DNA of 64,000 nt, taken from NCBI GenBank assembly GCA_963723595.1, contig CAVRRQ010000003.1, positions 62,001 to 126,000 on the forward strand, written 5' to 3'. This DNA is from RYN-230 sp963723595. Its GTDB lineage: Bacteria; Actinomycetota; Actinomycetes; Streptosporangiales; Streptosporangiaceae. Every line of letters starts with the position of its first letter. Position 1 is the stretch's first letter. Made by a program: the position numbers and the translations under genes. Shown here piece by piece: positions 41,421 through 50,546 of this stretch. The notes beneath the pieces are model-generated. The model was not told the origin of the DNA, did no database searches, and saw only the letters and a program-made list of their open reading frames with translations.

Positions 41421-42185
41421 TCAGCGGGGGCCCGCGGCGGTGAGCCAGGCGGAGGCCAGCCGCTGCGGGCCCTCCCGCAGCCAGGCCCGCAGTTCCGCGG
41501 GCTCCTGGCTGGTCACCAGCTCGGGCTCGGCGCCGGGCAGGATGGGCCGCTGGTATTCCAGCTCGGCGTGGCCGGGCAGCCAGTCCAGCCGGGCCAGCTC
41601 GTCCTCCACGGCGGCCCAGTGGATGCTGTTGTTGACGTGGCCTGCGGGGTCGAAGTCCGCGGCGCGCAGCGGCCACGGCCGGGCCGTCGCCGACTCGGGC
41701 GGCCCCGGATGGGAGAGCCGCGCCGAGACGTGCCGGCCCTCCGTCGAGGGCCCGTAGACCCGCTGGAACGACTCGCCCAGCGGGACGGGCCGCCCGTCGG
41801 CCGCCGAGACCGCGACCCAGATCGCGGTGGACTGGATAAGGTCCCCGCCCGCCCCGCTCACGACGGTGGTGCGCTCGGCCCACCGCGGGCCCGTGGCTGA
41901 GCAGTATGTCCGCAACGAAATTCGCTCCCGGTGCGCGGGATATCCGCGGAGGGCCAGAGCCACGCGGCGCAGCAGCCAAAGGTACGAGCCGTCCCAGCCA
42001 GCGTCGCCGACATCGTCTTCGGCGGCCTGCTGGAGGTAACGCGCGAGCGCATCGAGCCTCAGCCGGCCCGCGGGGCTCACGTCCGTGCTGCGCACCTGGC
42101 GGGTGGCGGTGAACACCCGGCCCTGCGGGGGATCGGGGCGGAATGCCGGGGCCGGGCGCTGCAGCTGGGAAGTCATCCCTGGCAT
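41421..42185 (-). CDS. Acyl-ACP thioesterase (FatA-like double hotdog)
   Basis: 254 residues. The first hotdog starts FTATRQVRSTDVSPAGRLRLDALARYLQQ and the second has the catalytic Asp/Asn/His segment DFDPAGHVNNSIHWAAVEDE. LRTYCSATGPRWAERTT is the hotdog strand pair. It releases free fatty acids from acyl carrier protein and is a standalone gene with a possible link to lipid or polyketide synthesis. ATG 42185 or 42176 may be the start. Confidence 0.85.
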   Translation of the reverse strand: MPGMTSQLQRPAPAFRPDPPQGRVFTATRQVRSTDVSPAGRLRLDALARYLQQAAEDDVGDAGWDGSYLWLLRRVALALRGYPAHRERISLRTYCSATGPRWAERTTVVSGAGGDLIQSTAIWVAVSAADGRPVPLGESFQRVYGPSTEGRHVSARLSHPGPPESATARPWPLRAADFDPAGHVNNSIHWAAVEDELARLDWLPGHAELEYQRPILPGAEPELVTSQEPAELRAWLREGPQRLASAWLTAAGPR

Positions 42186-42326
42186 TGTCGCTGATGCCGC
42201 CGCCCCCGCCGGGAGGGGCCTCCCGCGGCCAGCGCGTGGACCTTACGGCACGGGGACGCCGGGGCACCCGGGCGAACTGACGGACTACCCTCGCGAAGGA
42301 GGACGAGACTTTCCGAGGAGCCACGC

Positions 42327-43766
42327 ATGACTCAGCAGGGCAGCGCAGACATCGGCGTGACCGGCCTGGCGGTGATGGGCCGTAACCTGGCCCGCAACCT
42401 GGCCCGCCACGGGCACGTCGTGTCGTTGCACAACCGCTCGCCGGAGCGGACCCGCAGCCTGGTCAAGGAGCATGGCGACGAGGGCACGTTCGTGCCCGCC
42501 GAGTCGATGAAGGAGTTCGTGGCCAGCCTCAGCCGGCCGCGGGCGATCATCATCATGGTGAAGGCCGGCGAGGCCACCGACGCGGTGATCGACGAACTGG
42601 TCCCGTTGCTGGACGAGGGTGACATCGTCATCGACTGCGGCAACGCGCACTTCATGGACACCCGGCAGCGCGAGGCCGCGCTGCGCGAGCACGGCCTGCA
42701 CTTCGTCGGGTGCGGCGTGTCCGGCGGCGAGGAGGGGGCCCTGCTCGGCCCGAGCATCATGCCCGGCGGCTCAGCGGAGTCCTACCAGAAGCTCGGCCCG
42801 ATCTTCGAGTCGATCGCCGCCCAGGTCGACGGCACGCCGTGCTGCACGCACGTGGGCCCGGACGGCGCCGGTCACTTCGTCAAGATGGTGCACAACGGCA
42901 TCGAGTACGCGGACATGCAGCTCATCGCCGAGGCCTACGACCTGCTCCGGGCGGGCCTGGGGGCGTCGGCGCCCGAGATCGCCGAGATCTTCCGCACCTG
43001 GAACGAGGGGGACCTGGACTCGTTCCTCATCGAGATCACCGCGCAGGTGCTGGCGCACACCGACGCCGAGACCGGGAAGCCGTTCGTGGACATCGTGCTC
43101 GACCAGGCCGAGCAGAAGGGCACCGGCCGCTGGACGGTGCAGAGCGCGCTCGATCTGGGTATCCCGATCACCGGCATCGCCGAGGCCACCTTCGCCCGGG
43201 CCCTGTCCGGCCACGCCGACCAGCGCGCGGCAGCCAGGGAAGCGTTCGGCTCCTCGGTATCGCCGCAGATCAGCGACCGTGACGCATTCGTGGAGGACGT
43301 CCGCCGCGCGCTGTACGCCTCCAAGGTGGTCGCCTACGCCCAGGGCTTCGACCACATCGGGGCGGGCAGCGAGGAGTACGACTGGGGCATCGACCGGGGC
43401 ATGATGGCGACGATCTGGCGCGGCGGCTGCATCATCCGGGCCCGGTTCCTGGACCGGATCCGGGAGGCCTACGACGAGAACGCGGAACTGCCCAGCCTGC
43501 TGGTCGCGCCGTACTTCGTCGCGGCCGTGCAGGACGGGGTGGACAGCTGGCGCCGGGTGGTGGCCCAGGCGGCGACGGCCGGCATCCCGTCCCCGGCGTT
43601 CTCCTCGTCGCTGGCCTACTACGACGGCCTGCGCCGGGACCGGCTGCCCGCCGCGCTCATTCAGGCCCTGCGGGACAACTTCGGCGCGCACACCTATCAC
43701 CGGGTGGACAAGCCGGGCACGTTCCATACCGAGTGGGCCGGGGACGAGCAGGAGCACGAGGCCTGA
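42327..43766 (+). CDS. gnd: 6-phosphogluconate dehydrogenase, decarboxylating
   Basis: 479 residues, the long (GndA) form, intact. The NADP site is IGVTGLAVMGRNLARNLARH, MVKAGEATDAVID follows, and the substrate-binding core is SGGEEGALLGPSIMPGG and GAGHFVKMVHNGIEYADMQ, with catalytic Lys in HFVKMVHN. The helical domain has LDQAEQKGTGRWTV. It oxidises and decarboxylates 6-phosphogluconate to ribulose 5-phosphate in the pentose phosphate path, making NADPH. GAGGAG is 9 bases before ATG 42327. It stands alone with no zwf neighbour. Confidence 0.96.
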   Translation: MTQQGSADIGVTGLAVMGRNLARNLARHGHVVSLHNRSPERTRSLVKEHGDEGTFVPAESMKEFVASLSRPRAIIIMVKAGEATDAVIDELVPLLDEGDIVIDCGNAHFMDTRQREAALREHGLHFVGCGVSGGEEGALLGPSIMPGGSAESYQKLGPIFESIAAQVDGTPCCTHVGPDGAGHFVKMVHNGIEYADMQLIAEAYDLLRAGLGASAPEIAEIFRTWNEGDLDSFLIEITAQVLAHTDAETGKPFVDIVLDQAEQKGTGRWTVQSALDLGIPITGIAEATFARALSGHADQRAAAREAFGSSVSPQISDRDAFVEDVRRALYASKVVAYAQGFDHIGAGSEEYDWGIDRGMMATIWRGGCIIRARFLDRIREAYDENAELPSLLVAPYFVAAVQDGVDSWRRVVAQAATAGIPSPAFSSSLAYYDGLRRDRLPAALIQALRDNFGAHTYHRVDKPGTFHTEWAGDEQEHEA

Positions 43767-43858
43767 CCGGGCCGCGCCGCGTCAAGAATTCGCAACAGGC
43801 GCGCCGGAGGGGGCACGGATTCACGTTCCACTGCCCGCTCGCTCGTATTCTGTCGGGC

Positions 43859-44843
43859 ATGCATTGGTCGGCTGCCCGAACGCGTCGTCGCGCGTGGCTC
43901 CCCGTAGCGTCATACTCACTCTTCGTGATTCTGGTCGTGTCAGGCTGCGGCATGCTCACGCCCGCCAGCCAGCGTTCGGCGGCCCTGCCCTCGGGCAGCA
44001 CGTCCGGGCAGGCGACACCCTCGCCCAGCCCGAGCCCGACGCCCACGCCCAAGGTTTGTGCCCGGAACGCGCCCGGCTTCCCCTGCGAGATGCGGAACCG
44101 GATCAAGGAGATCCGGGGCTACATGCGGCACCTGCCCGGGTCCATCGGGATCGTGATCACCGACCGGGCGAACGGGGCGACCTGGCAGAACGCCAACGCT
44201 GACGTCGCGTACCCGGCCGCGTCCACGATGAAGCTGGCCATGATGACGGACATCCTGCTGCGCCAGCGACGCGGGCAGCATCACGCTGAGCCCCGCCGAC
44301 CAGCAGGCCATGTACGAGGCGCTGTACACGAGCAACGACGACGACGCCAACTACCTGTGGGACAAGTACGAGGACGGCAGCTTCCTGAACCGGATCCAGA
44401 AATTCGGCATGACCAGCGCCCGGTTCACCTCGTCGGTGCCCAACTGGGGCTTCATGTACTGCACGCCCCAGGACCTGGACAACCTGATCAATTACGTGCT
44501 CAAGGACACCCCGGCCAACGTCCGCAACTACCTGGTCTACCGGCTCCAGCACGTCGCCGCGCTGGACCAGCAGTGGGGCGTGTGGGGCGCGGGCCCGGAG
44601 AACCACCCGGGCAACAAGGACGGCTGGGAGCAGGACGGCAGCATCTGGATCACCAACACCGTCGGCTTCGCCGGGCCGGCCCAGGAGTACACGATGGCGA
44701 TCATGTACAACCTGGGGGGTTTCGGCGGCGTCGGGGACGCGGGGTTCAAGTACGGCAGTAACAAGCTGACCCAGATCTCGTCGATCCTGTTCCAGGGCCA
44801 CCACACCGCGGCCCCCACCCCCCAGGCCTCCGCGGTCCCGTAA
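43859..44843 (+). CDS. Lipoprotein serine hydrolase of the class A beta-lactamase fold (frameshifted)
   Basis: About 327 residues. A signal peptide ends in a lipobox (FVILVVSGC), so the protein should be lipid-anchored outside. A Thr/Pro/Ser linker follows. The catalytic SxxK is in PAASTMKLAMM, the SDN-like loop in YTSNDDDANYL and the third motif in NKDGWEQDGS (K-D-G for KTG). The frame changes around 44270-44290, just after SxxK. The length and motifs resemble class A enzymes, but KDG and the NDDDAN loop are unusual, so a DD-peptidase or unknown acyl-hydrolase is as likely as a beta-lactamase. Confidence 0.82.
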
Positions 44844-44908
44844 CCACTCTCTGGCCGGGATCGGGGGCTTGCGCCCACCGTGCTCTTTTTGCCCACCTCA
44901 GTGCCGGA

Positions 44909-45191
44909 GCCGGTGGGCGTACAGCATGCGCGGGCTGGCCCTGCTCGGCGCACGGTTCCCTTGTCACGGCCGCCGCGCGGAGTGCGCTTCCGGCTGCGCG
45001 TATCGGTTACGCCCGCGCATACTGCACGCCCACCGGCCATGACGGTGCTGCACGTGCCAGGGCGGGGTCCGTGCCGTGTGCGCAGGCGTACCCGATGCGG
45101 AGGGACGGGAGAGGCACACCCGCGGCGGCCGTGGATGGCGGATGGGAGCACGAACGGGGGCCAGCCAGCGCACACGGTGCGGACCCCGCCC
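44909..45191. repeat. Nested cluster of inverted repeats (four related about 25-bp arms)
   Basis: Arm A1 44909-44935 pairs with A2 45011-45037 (25 of 27). Arm B1 45060-45081 pairs with B2 45170-45191 (20 of 22). Between them, 44999-45022 pairs with 45076-45099 (20 of 24) and CACGGCCGCCGCG at 44965-44977 pairs exactly with 45121-45133. These last two share one symmetry axis at about 45049, which is also midway between the A and B pairs. A2 resembles the reverse complement of B1. The segment lies between two convergent genes and has no supported coding content, except for arms conserved as DNA. Confidence 0.75.
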
Positions 45192-45209
45192 CCACACCGG
45201 CTGACGGGA

Positions 45210-46009
45210 TCACGGCTTGCGGGCGACGGCTCCGTAGTTGGCCAGGTCGTGGGCAGGGTCGGGGCCAGCCGGGCCGGGGCGCCAGCGGTGCAGCTGGACC
45301 AGGCCGGGCGGTACGAGGTCCAGGCCGGTGAAGAACCGGGCGACGGCCTTGCGGCTGCGCAGCGTCACCCCGCCGGCCATGACCTCGTTGAGGCGGGTCG
45401 CGGCGGTTCCGACCTGCGCGGGCCGCACGTCGCTGGCCGGGTGGGCAACCACGAGGTAGCTGCCGGACGGGACGGCCGCGAGCAGCCGTGCCACCAGGCT
45501 GGCCGGGTCCTGGTCGTCCGGGATGCAGTGCAGCACCCCCATCAGCAGTAGTGCGACGGGAGCGGAGAAGTCGAGGGTGGCTGCGGCCTCCCGCAGGATC
45601 CGCGGGGTGTCACGCAGATCGGCGTCGAGGTACGCGCAGGCGCCTTCCGGCGTGCTGGTCAGCAGGGCCCGGGCGTGGGCCAGCACGATCGGATCGTTAT
45701 CGGCGTAGACGATCCGGGCCTGCGGGTTGGCCCGCTGGGCCACCTCGTGCGTGTTGCCGCGAACGGCAGGCCGGTGCCGATGTCTAAGAACTGCCGGATG
45801 CCCGCCTCGGCGGCCAGGAAGTGAACGGCCCGGCCGAGAAAGGCCCGCTGGGCCCGGACGCTGACCCGGATGTCCGGGTAGGCCGCGATCACCCGCCCGG
45901 CCGCCTCCCGGTCCGCCGGGAAGTTATTGCTGCCGCCGAGCCAGAAGTCGTAGACCCGCGCGATGTGGGCGACCCCTGTGTCGATCGGGGTCCCGGAGTC
46001 GTCGGTCAC
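45210..46009 (-). CDS. PF04672 (DUF574)-type S-adenosylmethionine methyltransferase (one frameshift)
   Basis: About 266 residues. IDTGVAHIARVYDFWLGGSNNFPADR is the family N-terminal signature (given here in part as GVAHIARVYDFWLGG), followed by IRQFLDIGTGLP (SAM motif I), then in another frame RIVYADNDPIVLAHARALL (motif II), MGVLHCIPDDQDP, and VTLRSRKAVARFF. The break is near 45755. This large actinobacterial family has no known substrate. GTG 46009 follows AGGACGG and fits the usual family start; ATG 46120 is in frame but adds unusual sequence. Its C terminus faces the palindromic cluster. Confidence 0.85.
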
Positions 46010-46315
46010 CAATACCGTCCTAGATCCGCGCGGGATGCGCCACGGAGGTGTCGAACCCCAGCGTCGCCGCGGCGGGACCGCCGCCCGCCGGGCCGGGATC
46101 ACCCCGGCCGGATCGGTCATCCGCCGCCATCGTGCCCCTCTCCGTGGCCTGCCCGGTCGCTGGCCCCGGCGGCCCTCAGCCGGCCAGCCGGAATAACCCT
46201 CACTGTGCTTGCAAACGCGCGCAGAGTGGTCAGGGCCAGACTATTACGGCGGGCACCGGCGAGAACCACGAGCACGCCCAAACCGGCATGCAGGCCGCCC
46301 GCAGCGGCCGGCCGG

Positions 46316-46552
46316 TCAGGACGCGGCGGCCTGCTCCGTCGGCCAGCTCCGGCGCATCACCGGCCGCGTCGCAGCAGCAGTCAGTTCGGCGCAGGACAGC
46401 ACGAACAGGTGCAGTTCGGCGGCCAGCCGGCAGTCCGGGTCGTCCGCGCAGTCCGCGGCCCCGTCGACGTGCAGGATCGCGGTCCCGTGGCAGTGCTCCA
46501 GATCCTGCTGGCACTCGGCGCACACCTGGATGATCACAGCTGACTCGGGCAT
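46316..46552 (-). CDS. Small Cys-rich protein, 78 residues
   Basis: MPESAVIIQVCAECQQDLEH has a CxxC followed by HCHG and later CADDPDC and SCAEL, giving several Cys/His that could bind zinc. Comparable short proteins are common in actinomycetes with no assigned function. GGAAGGAG 5 bases before ATG 46552 gives a firm start. It stands alone between the methyltransferase gene and ku. Confidence 0.65.
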   Translation of the reverse strand: MPESAVIIQVCAECQQDLEHCHGTAILHVDGAADCADDPDCRLAAELHLFVLSCAELTAAATRPVMRRSWPTEQAAAS

Positions 46553-46646
46553 CACGGCTCCTTCCGAGACAGCTCTATCACCGCCAGCCGACAGTCGCAG
46601 CCCGCCGGGCCGGCCGGGTCCGGGATTCCCGGGAAACTTCCGCTGC

Positions 46647-47637
46647 CTAGGAAATCTTCCGGGTGCCCCGTTTGGGCCGGCTGGCCGCCTGGATCGCCTT
46701 GATCAGCTCGGGCTTGGACATCTTCGAGCGGCCGGGGATATCCAGCTCCGCGGCCCGGGCCAGCAGGTCCGCCTTGGACAGCGCATCCAGGTCCGGCGGG
46801 CCGGACTGGGCGGCCGAGGTCCGCCTGGGGGCCGCCGCGGGGCCACCGCCCGCACCCGGGCCCATGGCTGGCGACACGAGGCCTCGAGGGCCGCCATCAG
46901 GTCGATGACGTTCGACTTGGGCCGGGCCTCCTCGAACACCACCGACTCGCCTTCCCGCTTGCGGTCGATCAGCTCCTCGACCCGGGACCGGTAGGTGTTC
47001 TGGTAGTCCTCCGGTTCCCACGGGCACGGTGAGGGACTCGACCAGCCGCTTGGCCACCTCCAGCTCGCGGCCCGGCGAAGCTGGCGTCCTTCGGCAGCGT
47101 CTCCAGCTCCTCACCGGGCGAGCGGATCTCGTCGGCGAAGTACATGGTCTCCAGGATCAGCACATCGTCCCCGGGACGGACCGCGACCAGGTGTTCCTTG
47201 TCCCGCAGCATCATGGTGGCGATCCCGATCTTGCCCGTCTCGTGCATCGCCTGCCGGAGCAGCGCGTAGGCGCGGTCCGCACCCTTGCCGCGCGGGGCCA
47301 GGTAGTAGGTCTGCCGGAAATGCACCGGGTCGATCTCACCCAGATCCACGAAGTCGCTGATCTCGATGGTCTCCGACTTACCCGGCGCAGCTTCCTTCAG
47401 CTCGTCCCGGGTGACCACGACATACTCGCCGCCGCCGAGCGGGAACCCGCTCACGATGTCCTCGGTCGTGACCTCGTCCCCGGTGACCTCGTCAACCTTC
47501 TTGTACCGGATCCGGTGCGACGTGCCCTTGTGCAGCTGGTTGAAGTGGATCGTCTGGTCCGCGGTGGCCGGATACAGCCCCACCGGGACGTTCACCAGCC
47601 CGAAACTCAGGAAACCCGACCAGATGGAACGCGCCAT
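46647..47637 (-). CDS. ku: DNA end-binding protein Ku with C-terminal SAP domain (frameshifted)
   Basis: About 330 residues. Ku core: MARSIWSGFLSFGLVNVPVG, RIRYKKVDEVTGDEV, HFRQTYYLAPRGKGADRAYA and MMLRDKEHLVAVRP (beta-barrel bridge). After the break near 47075, RELEVAKRLVESLTVP continues in another frame. The C terminus, LDALSKADLLARAAELDIPGRSKMSKP (seen in part) and ELIKAIQAA, is a SAP-type DNA-binding module. Further breaks lie near 47020 and 46880. It binds double-strand ends and recruits ligase LigD for end joining. No ligD is in the window. All core motifs are present, so the breaks are probably sequence errors. Confidence 0.9.
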
Positions 47638-47845
47638 GCTCTCTCCCCGGCTGAGCCGCGTCTGGATCTTGAGTCTATGCTGCGACCCCGCGGTGACCAG
47701 GGACTACCTACCCCGCAGACGGCACGAAGCACAGGGCGAGTGCACTCCGCGACCGGGGCGGGTGAGTGCGGGGAGTCCGGAAACGCAGCCGCCCCCGGGG
47801 CGGCGATCCACCCCGGGGGCTCGGCCTGCCTGGCGTACTGGCCGG

Positions 47846-48091
47846 TCAGACCGGAGGCTCGGTGTAGCGGCGCTCCTCGTACACCTCGGTCGGGTTCGGG
47901 GTCCTGGTCGTGGTGACGGTCCGGCGCCGGCGCCCGAACATCCACACCAGGGAAACGATCAGGCCGATCGCGCCCGCGATCATCAAGATCACCCCGACGA
48001 GCTGCAGGTTCACAGCCGAGGGCGAGTAGCTGATGGCAAATCTTAAAATCGCGCCGATCACGATGAGCGCGACGCTGCCGCCGTAGGTCAT
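47846..48091 (-). CDS. DUF6458 two-helix membrane protein
   Basis: 81 residues from ATG 48091. Two membrane helices (GGSVALIVIGAILRFAI and LQLVGVILMIAGAIGLIVSL) are followed by WMFGRRRRTV and a Thr/Glu-rich tail. This is the DUF6458 pattern common in actinobacteria, with no known function. GGAGG about 10 bases before ATG 48091 marks the start. It lies between ku and thrC on the same strand but with large gaps, so it is probably independent. Confidence 0.8.
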   Translation of the reverse strand: MTYGGSVALIVIGAILRFAISYSPSAVNLQLVGVILMIAGAIGLIVSLVWMFGRRRRTVTTTRTPNPTEVYEERRYTEPPV

Positions 48092-48184
48092 GGACAACTA
48101 CCTCCTGTAACCGAGGGCCGGTTGCCCGCATGCTTCCCCGAAGCGGCCCGCACACACATGTCGCGGCCGGATTCCTGCGCGCGG

Positions 48185-49443
48185 TCACCCGGCGTGCAGC
48201 ACCGGCTGCCCCGCTGGCGCCGGGAGCGGCTCGCCGGGCGCGAGCACCGGCACCTTCACGGCCACCAGATCCGGGTACTTCAGGCCGGCTCCCGTGTTCA
48301 GCACGACCACCTCGTCGCTTTCCGCGAGCCAGCCGGACTCGCGGAGCTGCCGGACGGCCGTGACGCACGCGGCGCCCTCGGGGCAGATCAGGCTGCCCTC
48401 CAGCCGGGCCGTCTCGCCCTGGTCCGCGAGCAGCGCGTCATCGTCCACGGCGACGGCGGTCCCCCCGGTCCCCCGCACCGCGTTAAGGACCAGGAAGTCG
48501 CCCAGCGCCTTGGGAACCGTGATGCCGAAGGCGACGGTCCGGGCGTCCGGCCAGGGCTCGCTCTCGGCGGCGCCGCTGGCGAACGCCGCCACGATCGGCG
48601 CGCAGCCGCTGGCCTGCACCGCGACCAGCCGGGGCAGCTTGCCGTCCACCCAGCCCAGGTCGCGCAGTTCCCGCAGCGCCTTGTGGATGCCGATAATCCC
48701 CACGCCGCCGCCGGCCGGGTAGACGATCACGTCCGGCAGGCGCCAGCCGAGCTGCTCGGCGATCTCGTACCCCATGGTCTTCTTGCCCTCCAGCCGGTAC
48801 GGCTCCCGGAGGGTGGAGACGTCCTGGTAGCCGGGGCGGCCGGGCAGCGCGGCGGCGATCAGCGCGCCCGCGTCCCCGATGAGCCCGTCCACCAGGTAGA
48901 GCTCCGCGCCCGCCGCGGCACACTCGGCGTGGGTGATGGAGGGCGCCGCGGCGGGCATCACGACGAGGCAGCGCAGCCCGGCGCGGGCCGCGTACGACGC
49001 CCAGGCCGCGCCCGCGTTGCCGTTGGTGGGCATGGCCACGCCCGGTGACGCCGAGCTCGGCGGCCCGCGATACCCCGACCGCCGCCCCGCGGGCCTTGAA
49101 GGTGCCGGTCGGGGATGAGGCCTTCGTCCTTCATCCACAGCCTGGGCACGCCGAGGGACTGGCCGAGCCGGGGCATGGCCAGCAGCGGGGTCATGCCCTC
49201 ACCCAGGCTCATCACCCGGCTGGCGTCCGAGACCGGCAGCAGCTCGTGATAGCGCCACAGATCGGGCGGCCGTCCCGCGACGTCATCGCGGCTGACCTGC
49301 GCGCTGACCGCGGCCATGTCGTAGCGCGCCAGCAGCGGGGATCCGCACGAGCAGGTGCCCTGGACCTGGCGGGCGTCGTACCGGGTGCTGCAGCGGGAGC
49401 ATTCGAGGTGCGTGAGGGCTGAGTAGGGCACGAGCGTGATCAT
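48185..49443 (-). CDS. thrC: Threonine synthase (two frameshifts)
   Basis: About 418 residues. An N-terminal zinc-ribbon-like part (LECSRC, CSCGSPLLARY) precedes SLGEGMTPLLAMPRLG. The PLP Lys is in TGTFKARGAAVGVSRAAELG, reached after a frame break at about 49111 (one extra C in ATCCCCGACC), with a second at about 49035 (GGG for GG). The PLP phosphate loop and substrate region follow (PTNGNAGAAWASYAARAG, YPAGGGVGIIGIHKA). It makes threonine from O-phosphohomoserine. No thrB or hom is nearby. Both breaks are single extra bases in G/C runs and so likely sequence errors. Confidence 0.87.
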
Positions 49444-49525
49444 GCCCATCAGCCAGCGTTTCACCGCGGGCACCAGGAGAACCTGGAGCTGGCAGGCGAA
49501 GCCGTCCCGGGGCAGCGCGGAACGC

Positions 49526-49849
49526 CTAGAGGAAGTCGGCCACCTCGCGCAGCATCGCGGACTTCGACCGGGCCCCGACCAGCTGCCTGACCACCTCGCC
49601 GCCGGCGAACACGCTGACGGTGGGCACCAGCATCACGCCGTACTTCACGGTGGTCTGCGGATTCTCGTCCGCGTTGATCTTCACCACGTCGATCGCCCCG
49701 GCGTGCTCGGCGGCGATGGCCTCGAGTACCGGCCCGAGCTGGCGGCACGGGCCGCACCACTGCGCCCAGTACTCCACGATCACCGGCTTCGCGCTGCGCA
49801 GCACGTCAGCCTCGAAGCTGTCGTCGGTCACTGTCTTGACCATGCCCAT
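49526..49849 (-). CDS. trxA: Thioredoxin
   Basis: 107 residues with the active site EYWAQWCGPCRQLGPVLE and the cis-Pro segment MLVPTVSVFAGGEVV, KINADENPQT between them. It reduces protein disulfides using thioredoxin reductase. GGAAGGAAG before ATG 49849 is the ribosome site. It is 27 bases after the merR stop on the same strand, so merR-trxA is probably one operon and the thioredoxin may serve whatever stress the MerR protein senses. Confidence 0.93.
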   Translation of the reverse strand: MGMVKTVTDDSFEADVLRSAKPVIVEYWAQWCGPCRQLGPVLEAIAAEHAGAIDVVKINADENPQTTVKYGVMLVPTVSVFAGGEVVRQLVGARSKSAMLREVADFL

Positions 49850-49876
49850 GGCGCTACTTCCTTCCGTGACGCGCCG

Positions 49877-50350
49877 TCAGGCGCTGGTGGAGAGCTGGCC
49901 GCGCCCGTCGCCCAGCTGCCCGTCGTCAAACTGGCCGTCGCCAAACTGGCCGTCGCCAAACTGGCCGTCGCCAAACTGCAGGGCCAGGCAGTCGTCGCTG
50001 CTTCCGTGCGCGCAGACCTGGACCAGGCGGCGTAGCCGGCACTGAAGCCGGGCCAGCTCGGCGAGCTGGTCCGCGACCTCCGCGAGCTTCGCCTCGGCGG
50101 CCCGGACGATCTCGCTCGTGGAGCGGGCCTCGGCCGGGCCGAGCAGCTCACTGATCTCGGCCAGGGTGAAGCCGAGCCGCCGGGCCCGGCGGATGAACGC
50201 CAGCCGCCATCGGTCGTCGTCGGTGTACTCGGCGAATCCGGACCTGCCCCGCGCGGGCCGGGCCAGCAGGCCGCGCCGCTGGTAGAACCGGACGGTCTCG
50301 ACGCCGACCCCTTCGGCCTCCGCGAATTTCCCGATCGTCAACCCAGCCAT
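49877..50350 (-). CDS. MerR-family regulator with mercury-type Cys set and GDGQF repeat tail
   Basis: 157 residues. The winged helix is LTIGKFAEAEGVGVETVRFY with YQRRGLLARPARG, then the coiled coil. LQCRLRRLVQVCAHGSSDDC places three Cys as in metal-binding MerR proteins (Hg(II) binds Cys at 82, 117 and 126 in MerR). The C terminus has four to five copies of GDGQF-like units from a 15-bp tandem repeat at 49905-49979. No merA or merT is near; trxA follows. It is likely a thiol or metal-responsive regulator of trxA, and a mercury role is a guess. Confidence 0.83.
   Translation of the reverse strand: MAGLTIGKFAEAEGVGVETVRFYQRRGLLARPARGRSGFAEYTDDDRWRLAFIRRARRLGFTLAEISELLGPAEARSTSEIVRAAEAKLAEVADQLAELARLQCRLRRLVQVCAHGSSDDCLALQFGDGQFGDGQFGDGQFDDGQLGDGRGQLSTSA
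49905..49979 (-). repeat. 15-bp tandem repeat encoding GDGQF units in the merR tail
   Basis: Five 15-base units: two exact copies of CCGTCGCCAAACTGG (49935-49964), near-copies at 49920-49934 and 49965-49979, and a degenerate copy at 49905-49919. The period keeps the reading frame, so copy number can vary without breaking the gene. It ends just before the stop. Confidence 0.85.
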
Positions 50351-50546
50351 GGGCGCAAGCTAACAGCCGTACTCCGGTACGGAGTCAAGCGGCGCGGCAT
50401 CCAGGCTGCCCCGATAGGTAGTGAGCAGCGACGATGCCGGCGAGAATGTACCTATGACCGTCCCCAGCCCTCCGCCGGTGAGCCCGTGCAGCCAGCGCCA
50501 GCCCCGCTAGCGCCGGGGCCGCGGGCTGCGGCGGACGCGGCAGCCC

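Noticed and set aside
43864..44202. Separate short plus-strand gene inside the serine hydrolase gene
   Set aside because: It is the wrong frame of the lipoprotein; the signal peptide and SxxK motif are in the other frame.
43859..44843. Calling the lipoprotein a beta-lactamase resistance gene
   Set aside because: The third motif is KDG rather than KTG and the SDN loop is unusual; only the fold is supported.
49905..49979. Possible CRISPR array
   Set aside because: The 15-bp units are directly adjacent with no spacers and encode an in-frame peptide repeat.
50454..50510. An 18-codon frame MTVPSPPPVSPCSQRQPR as the start of the fusion kinase
   Set aside because: It is in the same frame but ends at TAG 50508; it would need a read-through or sequence error, so GTG 50547 is preferred.
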